From positions 1 through 64,000 of IMG/VR virus record IMGVR_UViG_3300013233_000246: a DNA stretch of 64,000 bases; one strand, 5' to 3'. Source of the DNA: a virus. The notes under the pieces were generated by a model, which was not told the origin of the DNA, did not search any database, and worked only from the letters and a program-made list of their open reading frames with translations. The translations under genes and the position numbers were made by a program. Numbering within the stretch: the stretch's first letter is position 1; each line of letters starts with the position of its first letter. Positions 53,638-60,653 of this stretch are shown piece after piece.

Positions 53638-53964
53638 ATGGGTAGAAATAATAATATTACCGAATGTGTAGAACAACCGAGTTGTCAATCAGATCGCGAA
53701 GAATTTGATGAAGATAAACATACGATGTGGATGGCAGCAGACGGCGGACAAAGATTTTATTCTTGTGAGGTATCAATACCACAGATACCAGCTGGTCAAT
53801 ATGATATGGAATATGATCATAGTCGTGGCGAACCGTATTTTGAAATTAAAGAACCACTCACAGACGACCTTATCATATTACCAGATTCTGCATCAGAAGA
53901 AGTCATTGCAGCAGTTGAAGATTTTTGGACAAAGAAAGATTTGTTCCACAAGTATGGATTTTAA
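53638..53964 (+). CDS. AAA ATPase, N-terminal part, ended by in-frame TAA
   Basis: 108 residues ending ...DLFHKYGF then TAA at 53962-53964. The same frame continues beyond the stop as HKRGVLLWGPPGSGKT, the usual junction (YGF-x-HKRGVLL-GPPG) of AAA proteins, so this is the first part of one gene. The N-terminal domain (FYSCEVSIPQIPAGQYDMEYD ... DLIILPDSASEEVIAAVEDFWTKKDLF) is the substrate or adaptor part. Confidence 0.75.
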   Translation: MGRNNNITECVEQPSCQSDREEFDEDKHTMWMAADGGQRFYSCEVSIPQIPAGQYDMEYDHSRGEPYFEIKEPLTDDLIILPDSASEEVIAAVEDFWTKKDLFHKYGF

Positions 53965-54585
53965 CACAAACGCGGCGTTTTGTTATGGGGACCACCAGGT
54001 TCAGGCAAAACTTGTACAGTGGAAATCATTGCACAGAATATTGTAAATGATGGTGGGGTTGCCATGTATATGAAAGAACCAAGCTTCGCATCTTTTGCAC
54101 TTGACTCTTTTCGTGAAGTAGAACCAGAACGACCAATGGTTGTGATGATGGAAGATGTTGATTCTATTATTCATAACTTCGGTGACGCTGCAATATTGAA
54201 TCTTTTGGATGGTGCCGATCAGATAGAAAACGTCCTTTTTATTGCTACTACAAACTATCCAGAGAAGTTGGATAAGCGGATTCGTAATAGGCCAAGCAGG
54301 TTTGATATTGTAAAGCTTATAGATATGCCTTCGGCAGCTGCACGCGAAGAATTCTTGTTGGTTAAAGACTACCATAGATTTGGTGACGGAAATAATTCGC
54401 TGGAATTAAAGAAGTGGGTAAAAGAGACAGAAGGTTTTTCTGTTGCACATCTGAAAGAAGTCATCATTTCTGTTGAAGTGTTCGGCGTATCGTTTGATGC
54501 TACGTTAAGACGCTTGAGATTGATGATGGATAACACTCCATCTTCAGAAGAGATTTCTAAAGAATTGGGAATGGTAGATAGATAA
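53965..54585 (+). pseudogene. AAA ATPase core, separated from its N-terminus by TAA
   Basis: The frame continues directly after the TAA. Walker A WGPPGSGKT, Walker B VVMMEDVDS, sensor 1 ATTN and the arginine-finger region RPSRFD are intact. The first possible start is a TTG at 53980, immediately before the P-loop, with no ribosome site. All catalytic motifs are conserved, so either the stop is recent, a sequence error, or it is read through. Without the N-terminus a hexameric remodelling function is doubtful. Confidence 0.7.
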
Positions 54586-54588
54586 ATA
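54581..54588 (+). promoter_or_regulatory. Possible late promoter
   Basis: GATAAATA overlapping the stop codon of the AAA gene, 18 bases before the ATG at 54607. Confidence 0.35.
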
Positions 54589-54606
54589 ATATTATGGTAA
54601 CAAAAA

Positions 54607-54852
54607 ATGAGTAAGCACGATCGTGGCGCGGTTGCACAAGATGTAGCATATACAGTACATCAAGTGAACACTTTGCCAGAAGATGAAGTAAAGTCCTTGT
54701 ATGGTATTGAAATTCTTAAAGATGGTAAAGTGTTTGACCCAACATATAATCAGGAATTTGGTTCAGTTGGTGAATGGGCAGAATTTTGTGCAAACGAAGA
54801 TATGACGGAATATGATGAACATTTTTCGTATGATGATGCAGGATATGACTAA
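54607..54852 (+). CDS. Unknown acidic protein (81 aa)
   Basis: 81 residues, acidic C-terminus (ANEDMTEYDEHFSYDDAGYD). Contains VNTLPEDEVKSLYGIEILKDGKVFDPTYNQEFGSVGEWAEF, a compact alpha/beta segment. Not recognised. TAATG overlap with the HAD gene suggests coupled expression. Confidence 0.55.
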   Translation: MSKHDRGAVAQDVAYTVHQVNTLPEDEVKSLYGIEILKDGKVFDPTYNQEFGSVGEWAEFCANEDMTEYDEHFSYDDAGYD

Positions 54853-55382
54853 TGTTAATGGAAGAACTACAACCAGAAGAAAAGAAGCAATATAAAATTT
54901 ACGTCGATATGGATGGGGTTTTGGCTGATTTTGAAGCTGGTGTGGACAAAATTTTGGATGGCGGGTATAATGATGATAAGTATCATTCAGATCCTGATTT
55001 CAGAAGTAAGATGTGGCGTGCGGTTGCTAAATATTCTAAAGAAGGTGGTCAACTTTGGTCAGAATTGCCAGCAATGAAAGACGCTAAAGAACTTTGGAGT
55101 TATGTCGAAAAATATAATCCGCAGATTCTAACAGCAACTGGTGACCCTTTATATGGTGCCGAAGAACAAAAGCGAGTATGGGTTCCATGGATGGTGGGTT
55201 CTGACATTGTTGTAAATGTTGTCCGCCGTTCTGCTGAAAAAGCACAATATGCAACACCAGAAAGTATATTAATAGATGACCAACCAAAATCTATTGAACC
55301 TTGGAAAGCCGCTGGTGGTATAGGAATACTACACACATCCGCCGCCGATACAATTAATAAATTAAAAGAATTAGGATTATAA
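54852..55382 (+). CDS. HAD-family phosphatase (5'-nucleotidase C-like)
   Basis: 176 residues (start at 54852; an ATG at 54858 is also possible). The HAD nucleophile motif is VDMDGVLADF (Asp19, Asp21), with the Thr motif LTATGDP and the C-terminal acidic motif ILIDDQPKSIEPWKAAGGIGI. This layout matches 5'(3')-deoxyribonucleotidases (NT5C type) that remove phosphate from nucleotides. It could serve nucleotide recycling or trim 3'-phosphates; the former is the family's known role. Confidence 0.82.
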   Translation: MLMEELQPEEKKQYKIYVDMDGVLADFEAGVDKILDGGYNDDKYHSDPDFRSKMWRAVAKYSKEGGQLWSELPAMKDAKELWSYVEKYNPQILTATGDPLYGAEEQKRVWVPWMVGSDIVVNVVRRSAEKAQYATPESILIDDQPKSIEPWKAAGGIGILHTSAADTINKLKELGL

Positions 55383-55383
55383 A

Positions 55384-55755
55384 ATGTATATAGCATATGT
55401 TCTTACAGAAGCATCAAAAAATGAACTTTTAGAACGTTTTCCACCAAAATATAGTAAAGTAGTAGCACATCATGTGACTATTCAGTTTGGTGTTCCAGAG
55501 GGTACAGAACCACCAGAAATGGCTGATTTGCGTGTGATTGGTGAAGCGGATAGTGGCGATGGATTACAAGCCCTTGTTGTGTCGGTTAATGGTAGCTATC
55601 GTCGTGAAGACGGTAGTACATATCACATCACATGGTCTTTGGAACCAGACAAATACAAGCCAGTAGATTCTAATAAATTAGTTAATAATTACGAAAAGCG
55701 ATGGAAAGTAGTATTGCCCGTGGATATAGAAACTGTCCCAGAGGTTTTAAGTTAA
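55384..55755 (+). CDS. 2H phosphoesterase-like protein
   Basis: 123 residues with two H-x-T motifs: AHHVTIQFG (His30, Thr32) and TYHITWSLE (His81, Thr83), the paired signature of 2H phosphoesterases, which act on 2',5' bonds or 2',3'-cyclic phosphates in RNA and cyclic oligonucleotides. T4 Acb1 (gene 57B) is a 2H enzyme that destroys CBASS signals, but its motifs and length differ. Here the neighbourhood (HAD, Rnl1, RlaP) favours RNA end processing or signal degradation. The stop overlaps the convergent GIY-YIG gene. Confidence 0.65.
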   Translation: MYIAYVLTEASKNELLERFPPKYSKVVAHHVTIQFGVPEGTEPPEMADLRVIGEADSGDGLQALVVSVNGSYRREDGSTYHITWSLEPDKYKPVDSNKLVNNYEKRWKVVLPVDIETVPEVLS

Positions 55756-56624
55756 GATTTGTTGTGTTGGGTTTTTATAATTTGCCAACCTTTCCATTTC
55801 CCCCGCTGAAGTTTTTTACCATGTCTTTGTGCCCTTAGAAATGTATCAAATGGTGCTTTTAACTCAGCACAGACATCTCTCAGATATCCATTACCAACAA
55901 GTTCATTTTCAGGATTAAATACTTTACAAAATACTGCTAATGGATTTTTTGCACCAACATTTCTGCTCATTTCCTGCCATGTCTTTTTTCTTTTTTTCAT
56001 TAATGTGGGGTCTTGAAATGGATGCTTTCTTTGTTTAAATAAATCTCGTAAATTTTGTTTATGTGCTTCGGTATGAATATGTCCACCAGTTCTAGTTATC
56101 CCAGACCTCTTCATTGCTTCTTTGGATGGTCTTGGTGGTCTGGTATTGTTTTTAATTGCCAGTTGTCTAAAATATTCGCGTAATTCTGGATGATTTTTAT
56201 ATCTTAGATTCATCCCATCACTTATTTTCTTTTTGTGTTCTTCAGATAATGTTTTCCCTGTTCTTTGTGCAGACCACATCAATCTAGTTTTTTCGCAAGG
56301 AATCCATCCATAATTACCTTCACCACCTTTTGTTAGATTGTATCCACTTTCAGTGATATGCGTGTTGTATTCTTCGATAAAATAATTCTCCATAATATTT
56401 AAAGTATGTGCTGCATCCATTGAACAATAAATTACTTCAAAACTAAAATTTTCAATACCATATTTTCGTAAAGCTCTGTATATAGGTCTATGTTTTGTTT
56501 CTGTAGAATGGATATCTACTATATGTTTCTCCCAGCGTTTTTCTGGAGGGTTTTGGGATGTATATCCCACATATTGTTTGTTGTTAACCCTATTGACAAT
56601 TCGGTAAATATAGTGTATAATCAT
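55752..56624 (-). CDS. GIY-YIG homing endonuclease, antisense to neighbours
   Basis: 290 residues. GIY-YIG domain at the N-terminus (HYIYRIVNRVNNKQYVGYTS, then RPIYRALRKYGIENFSFEVI and the Glu in IMENYFIEEYNT). NUMOD3-like repeats (GKTLSEEHKKKISDGM and HTEAHKQNLRDL) and a C-terminal DNA-binding segment (NPLAVFCKVFNPENELVGNGYLRDVCAEL) follow. It lies on the minus strand between two plus-strand genes, and its first codons occupy the rnl1 promoter. GAAAGTACC precedes the ATG with no good ribosome site. Confidence 0.88.
   Translation of the reverse strand: MIIHYIYRIVNRVNNKQYVGYTSQNPPEKRWEKHIVDIHSTETKHRPIYRALRKYGIENFSFEVIYCSMDAAHTLNIMENYFIEEYNTHITESGYNLTKGGEGNYGWIPCEKTRLMWSAQRTGKTLSEEHKKKISDGMNLRYKNHPELREYFRQLAIKNNTRPPRPSKEAMKRSGITRTGGHIHTEAHKQNLRDLFKQRKHPFQDPTLMKKRKKTWQEMSRNVGAKNPLAVFCKVFNPENELVGNGYLRDVCAELKAPFDTFLRAQRHGKKLQRGKWKGWQIIKTQHNKS
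56593..56621 (+). promoter_or_regulatory. Consensus sigma70-type promoter before rnl1
   Basis: TTGACA (56593-56598), 17-bp spacer ending ATATAGTG, TATAAT (56616-56621): a full match. It lies wholly within codons 2-11 of the antisense GIY-YIG gene. Leader of about 36 bases to the ATG at 56664. Confidence 0.85.
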
Positions 56625-56663
56625 GGTACTTTCACTATTAATCGTATCGTTATTACTTTATTT

Positions 56664-57818
56664 ATGAATATTACAACAAACGACTACCAAAAAACCTTAT
56701 ATAGCAATTTGATGAATCTTGTTGAAGGAAATGAAGCGTTCTTCTTTAATGATTGGGAATTGGGTGGTAATTGGTACAGAAACTTCAATTATTGCTTGGC
56801 TTCATATACAGATTTCTGCGCTACGGACGCGCTAGAATGTCGTGGTATTATGTTTGAAATATCCGAAGGGGGGGGAAATGCTACAATGGTTCGTTTGGCA
56901 TCTATTGGATTTCCGAAGTTTTTCAATGCAGGCGAGAACCCATTTACCATGGATATAGATTTGTCCACTGTAGTTGAACTCGCAGATAAAGCAGATGGAA
57001 GTCTCATAACCACTTATATGGACGATGGTGTTCTACGAGTTAAGACAAAAGGTTCATTGACTTCCGACCAAGCAATAAATGCTAACGCATTTCTTCGTCT
57101 TGATGAAAACGCACAGTTCCGTGCCGAATTAATTAAAGGCGAACAATTGGGATTTACTATTATTTGTGAATGGGTATCGAGCGCTCATCGCATAGTACTC
57201 CCATATTTTAAGCCAGAACTGCGGGTTCTTGGTGTGCGTTCTCGAGAAGATGGGTCGTTTATTCATTTTGATGATATAGATTGCGAACATTTCCCTGAAA
57301 CGTTGGATCGTTGGACTAAGATAATTGAAACTGATGATACGGAAGCATATATTAAATCTGTTTCTGATATGCAACACATAGAAGGTGTGGTAGCTCGCTT
57401 ACCATCAGGTCAATATTTCAAAGTTAAAAGTTTGTGGTATCTCGCTCTCCATCGTACCAAAGATTCTATCACCATCCCACGTCGTTTATTTGAATGTGTG
57501 CTGGAAGAAGCATCCGACGACTTACGTACATTGTTCCATGATGATGAACTTGCTATCAAGATGATCGAAGACATGGAAGCATTTGTTGAACAGAAGTACA
57601 ATCACATGGTTGATTCTGTTGAACGTTTCTATGAACGCAACAAGCATATGGAACGCAAAGAATTTGCTATCCTTGGTCAAGAAGAACTGAACCGTATGTA
57701 CTTCGGGTTGGCTATGCAACGTTATGTAGGTAAGGACGTTGACTATAAAACTTTCTTGAAAGGTAAATGGAAACAACTTGGACTCACGGATGAGAAAACT
57801 GATTTTGAAAACGAGTAA
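56664..57818 (+). CDS. rnlA: RNA ligase 1 (T4 Rnl1 family)
   Basis: ATG at 56664 is chosen because it follows the promoter and gives 384 residues, near T4 Rnl1 (374). The nucleotidyl-lysine motif is KADGSL (Lys109), then CEW (Glu169), EGVV (240-243) and KVKSLWY (Lys253, Lys255). Rnl1 adenylates 5'-phosphate RNA ends and joins them to 3'-OH ends; in T4 it repairs tRNA cut by the PrrC anticodon nuclease after Pnk heals the ends. The healing partner here is probably the HD-Pnk at 22532. No clear ribosome site. Confidence 0.92.
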   Translation: MNITTNDYQKTLYSNLMNLVEGNEAFFFNDWELGGNWYRNFNYCLASYTDFCATDALECRGIMFEISEGGGNATMVRLASIGFPKFFNAGENPFTMDIDLSTVVELADKADGSLITTYMDDGVLRVKTKGSLTSDQAINANAFLRLDENAQFRAELIKGEQLGFTIICEWVSSAHRIVLPYFKPELRVLGVRSREDGSFIHFDDIDCEHFPETLDRWTKIIETDDTEAYIKSVSDMQHIEGVVARLPSGQYFKVKSLWYLALHRTKDSITIPRRLFECVLEEASDDLRTLFHDDELAIKMIEDMEAFVEQKYNHMVDSVERFYERNKHMERKEFAILGQEELNRMYFGLAMQRYVGKDVDYKTFLKGKWKQLGLTDEKTDFENE

Positions 57819-57824
57819 TAAATT

Positions 57825-58115
57825 ATGAGTATGTCAACATATGTTTACGGGATTGTTCCCGCCGATGAACACTTTAAGAAAATGAAAGACCTCTATGATA
57901 AGTGCAAAGAAATGGGTGTTAGTCAACCAAAAGAAGTCATGGACTTTTTTGGTGATGACGAGCCGCCCGATGATAGTGGACTTCTTGTTTGGATGGAAGA
58001 AGGACAAGACCTTGCGGTAGTTGAATATTTTAGTGATGGTCAATCTGGTTTTGAAATTGACATTGCAAAGCTTGATCCAAAGATTAAGAGGCTTCGCTTT
58101 GTAAATAGTTGGTGA
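57825..58115 (+). CDS. Unknown small protein (96 aa)
   Basis: 96 residues: STYVYGIVPADEHFKKMKDLYDKCKEMGVSQPKEVMDFF, then GLLVWMEEGQDLAVVEYFSDGQSGFEIDIAKLDPKIKRLRFV. The pattern resembles small proteins found in many phages and bacteria with no known function. Six bases after rnl1 and presumably cotranscribed. Confidence 0.6.
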   Translation: MSMSTYVYGIVPADEHFKKMKDLYDKCKEMGVSQPKEVMDFFGDDEPPDDSGLLVWMEEGQDLAVVEYFSDGQSGFEIDIAKLDPKIKRLRFVNSW

Positions 58116-58121
58116 TTTAAT

Positions 58122-58268
58122 ATGAATATGAAAGTAAAACTGCGTGCAGCAGATGAAACAATAATCGAATTGAAGCGTTCAAGACTAATGTGGAAAAACC
58201 TTGCAATTATTTTTGGTTGTGGTATAATCGCATTATCAGTAGTATTTTTTGGTAGGTATACATCATGA
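58122..58268 (+). CDS. Single-pass membrane protein (48 aa)
   Basis: 48 residues: a charged amphipathic N-terminus (MKVKLRAADETIIELKRSRLMWK) and one hydrophobic span (LAIIFGCGIIALSVVFFG) followed by RYTS. Start six bases after the preceding stop; its stop overlaps the next start. A small inner-membrane protein by prediction; role unknown. Confidence 0.6.
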   Translation: MNMKVKLRAADETIIELKRSRLMWKNLAIIFGCGIIALSVVFFGRYTS

Positions 58269-58507
58269 GTAGAATAGTAGTGACAGTCAGTGGTTTTGCA
58301 AATACAGGTAAATCTACAATAGCATCTATAATTGTGGATGCACTGGCGAAACATGATATACGTTCATTGTATATCAATCCAGAAGGTGAACCCAAATTAC
58401 CAAATGAAGTATTGACCGCAGTTCGATTAGAAGCTCTTAAGGATAAAGGGTTACAAGTTATTGTTGATGAAAAACAAACACATAGAATGAGTATTAAAGA
58501 TGAATAA
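58265..58507 (+). CDS. Small P-loop NTP-binding protein (80 aa)
   Basis: 80 residues beginning RIVVTVSGFANTGKSTIASIIVDAL, a Walker A motif (GFANTGKS) as in adenylylsulfate kinase or GTPase-type proteins. No Walker B or lid region fits in the remaining ~55 residues, so it is a minimal or truncated P-loop protein. ATGA-type overlaps on both sides keep it in an operon, suggesting it is expressed. Function unknown. Confidence 0.6.
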   Translation: MSRIVVTVSGFANTGKSTIASIIVDALAKHDIRSLYINPEGEPKLPNEVLTAVRLEALKDKGLQVIVDEKQTHRMSIKDE

Positions 58508-58868
58508 ATTAATAGATGATTACTTTGCATTACAAAAGAAAGTACACGAAGCATTTGGTTATGTTGAAGATTGGGTTAAGATTCCAATGGAAGATTCCCG
58601 TGAATATTTTTGGTTTATAGAGGGTGATGACGATAACGGTGATGACGATAACGGTGAAGTTTTATTTGCTGAAACTAAGGAAGCCCTTGATGATATTGAT
58701 TCTGATGATATTGATTCTGGTGACTATTATTTAAATGAAATATACACACAGCGATTCCTTTCAAAATGGGTTTATCGTACTGAAGATTTTACTATGATAT
58801 GCGTTGACACGCATTGTGACGGAAACAAATATTTACAAATATTTGACAATGAAAAAGAAATAAAATAA
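58500..58868 (+). CDS. Acidic protein with two 15-bp tandem repeats (122 aa)
   Basis: 122 residues: helical N-terminus, aromatic segment (DSREYFWFIEG), an acidic insert GDDDNGDDDNG and later DDIDSDDIDSG, then FLSKWVYRTEDFTMICVDTH. The two inserts are encoded by separate in-frame 15-bp tandem duplications at 58623 and 58689. Not recognised. Confidence 0.6.
   Translation: MNKLIDDYFALQKKVHEAFGYVEDWVKIPMEDSREYFWFIEGDDDNGDDDNGEVLFAETKEALDDIDSDDIDSGDYYLNEIYTQRFLSKWVYRTEDFTMICVDTHCDGNKYLQIFDNEKEIK
58623..58657 (+). repeat. 15-bp tandem repeat, 2.3 copies
   Basis: Unit GGTGATGACGATAAC at 58623-58637 and 58638-58652, with a partial third copy; encodes GDDDN repeats. Confidence 0.9.
58689..58718 (+). 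repeat. 15-bp tandem repeat, 2 copies
   Basis: Unit GATGATATTGATTCT twice in tandem, encoding DDIDS repeats. Confidence 0.9.
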
Positions 58869-58877
58869 ATAAAATAA

Positions 58878-59876
58878 ATGAACAGAATAATCACACGTGC
58901 ACTAATGCGTCACCACAATGATTTCTTTAAGATGTCAGAAGATGAACAGGACGCATTCAAATTGCAAGATCATGACGAGCTTGATGAAAAAATTTCTGAG
59001 TTTGTGAACGAAGAAATTGGTTTTGATGAAAAGAAGGATGAATATAATCATAAGAAACTTCTTGAGCGCAATAAAATTATGTTGCATTATCTGGGTATAG
59101 GGTCAAATTATTTCATGCTCAATGAATTTGGTTGGCGTGAAGAAGTCCTCAAATATAAAAACTTCTACGAATATAATGAAGCTAATCACATCTTCCAAGA
59201 AACTTCTTGGGCTGAAGAGTCTTCAGACTATAAACAAAAAGAATTATTTAATAGACTTTCTGAATGGGCACGCGTAGAAATCGACGGAAAGTTTAATTAT
59301 CTTAACATCAACAGTTATCAAATTTGGATTTACTATGCCATAGAAGAATTTGAGATGGATTGGATTGATGATCATATCCCCAATGAATATGTACCTGGGC
59401 CAAATAATGGTAAGAAAGCAAAAGGTGGAACTATTTGGGATATGCGTCCTGATGCCCAAGGCAAAGAAGGTTGGCTTGAACAGATGAGAGACTTTTCACG
59501 TAAATGGATTAGTGCATGGTATGATAAAGCCATCTATGAACATAAATGGAATGTAGTATTCATCAACGATACATCTGGTAAAGATTTTGATGGCGACCCA
59601 AACAAAGAATACATTTTTGGTTCCTTGGATATTCTAAAGAACGTTGGGTTTAAGACTTTCGTGGATGATTGTGAAAAATTGAAAGGTGATTCTGAGTTGG
59701 CATATCAATATAGAGATGGAATCATAAAAGAATTGCGAATCGCTCTCGAAGAAAAGTTCATTGAAGTGCAGAAGACTCCACCCAATGTAGTTAAGCTGCG
59801 TAAAAAAATGAAAGTATCTGTGGCTGATGGTGCATTTGATAGTTTAATAGACACTGGTGATGAAGATGGGGATTAG
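58878..59876 (+). CDS. Unknown charged protein (332 aa)
   Basis: 332 residues, largely helical with many Glu/Lys/Trp/Tyr. The segment YAIEEFEMDWIDDHIPNEYVPGPNNGKKAKGGTIWDMRPDAQGKEGW (residues ~154-200) stands out as a possible conserved core, and the C-terminus is basic then acidic. No family recognised. Its end overlaps the start of the frameshifted gene that follows. Confidence 0.6.
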   Translation: MNRIITRALMRHHNDFFKMSEDEQDAFKLQDHDELDEKISEFVNEEIGFDEKKDEYNHKKLLERNKIMLHYLGIGSNYFMLNEFGWREEVLKYKNFYEYNEANHIFQETSWAEESSDYKQKELFNRLSEWARVEIDGKFNYLNINSYQIWIYYAIEEFEMDWIDDHIPNEYVPGPNNGKKAKGGTIWDMRPDAQGKEGWLEQMRDFSRKWISAWYDKAIYEHKWNVVFINDTSGKDFDGDPNKEYIFGSLDILKNVGFKTFVDDCEKLKGDSELAYQYRDGIIKELRIALEEKFIEVQKTPPNVVKLRKKMKVSVADGAFDSLIDTGDEDGD

Positions 59877-60584
59877 GATTAATCGTGTATTGGATTATGG
59901 TTTAACCAATGTTGTGGCAAATAAGGAACGCTGGATTACGGCGATGATCCGCGTTTCAATAAAAATAGTTATCTATTCAATGAATTTGATGAAAAGTATT
60001 CTATTGGGGGCTTCATTGAATATTTGCAGGCACAATTGGAGAAACTCGATGAAGGTGACACGCCTCGTTTTGATTTGCGACTTCTTATACGTGAATTAGA
60101 AGACGAGGAAACAAAATACGACTTCTATAATTCGCTTGTATATGATATGGAAATGGGACTCGACAATGTTATGTGTTTTGTCCCACCGTCACAGGTTCGT
60201 GTATGGCACCGATATGACGATACTATTGATTATTATGATCCTACAAATCGTTCAGAAGATGGTGGCATGCGGACTTTCATCATGGTAGATAGCGCTTTAT
60301 ATCCATATGACTCATATACAAATATTAAAAAAATACCACCTACTACTTTGACTGGTGTTCAACTTTCACATTATTATTCGTTAAAAAATCATGGATTTGA
60401 TAGGCTGGTTGATCCAGAATCGGCATTTAAACACCTTGGGGTTGATAATCTTAATGAATTGAAAAATATGATAATCCCAACAATACCATTAGAACTTGTT
60501 GAATTGTTAAAATATCTTGAGATTTTTGTTGATGAAAGTTGGATTTATCAACTAAGACCCATGATTTACGGTTATTGGGCATAG
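59866..60584 (+). pseudogene. Unknown gene with an apparent 1-base frameshift
   Basis: From ATG 59866 the frame reads MGIRINRVLDYGLTNVVANKERWIT, then turns unlike its neighbours. In the frame one base back, the sequence GDDPRFNKNSYLFNEFDEKYS...EYLQAQLEKLDEGD runs on to the stop at 60584 but has no start codon after its TAA near 59919. Joining the two at about 59940 gives a natural ~239-residue protein, so one base has been lost there or misread. Residues further on (VRVWHRYDDTIDYYDPTNRSEDGGMRTFIMVDSALYPY) look well preserved. Function unknown. Confidence 0.55.
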
Positions 60585-60614
60585 ATTCTTTTTGCTTAGT
60601 TCATTGCAAACTCT

Positions 60615-60622
60615 TATAAATA
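60615..60622 (+). promoter_or_regulatory. Consensus T4 late promoter
   Basis: Exact TATAAATA followed by C, 32 bases before the ATG at 60654; GGAG before the start. Confidence 0.75.
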
Positions 60623-60653
60623 CAAGGAAATATGTATAATACGGAGTTCATAG

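Noticed and set aside
53705-54046. 113-codon frame overlapping the AAA gene
   Set aside because: Out of frame with clear AAA motifs on both sides.
58201-58228. Possible promoter TTGCAA-16-TATAAT inside the 48-aa membrane gene
   Set aside because: The -10 box is good but the -35 box is weak and the bases encode the hydrophobic span; the genes overlap as an operon, so chance is likely.
59857-60099. 80-codon plus-strand frame as an independent small gene
   Set aside because: Only its first ~25 residues look natural; the rest is the out-of-frame part of the frameshifted gene described at 59866.
60024-60584. Gene starting at TTG 60024
   Set aside because: The same frame is open and protein-like for ~90 bases upstream with no start codon, so the TTG is inside a frameshifted gene rather than its beginning.
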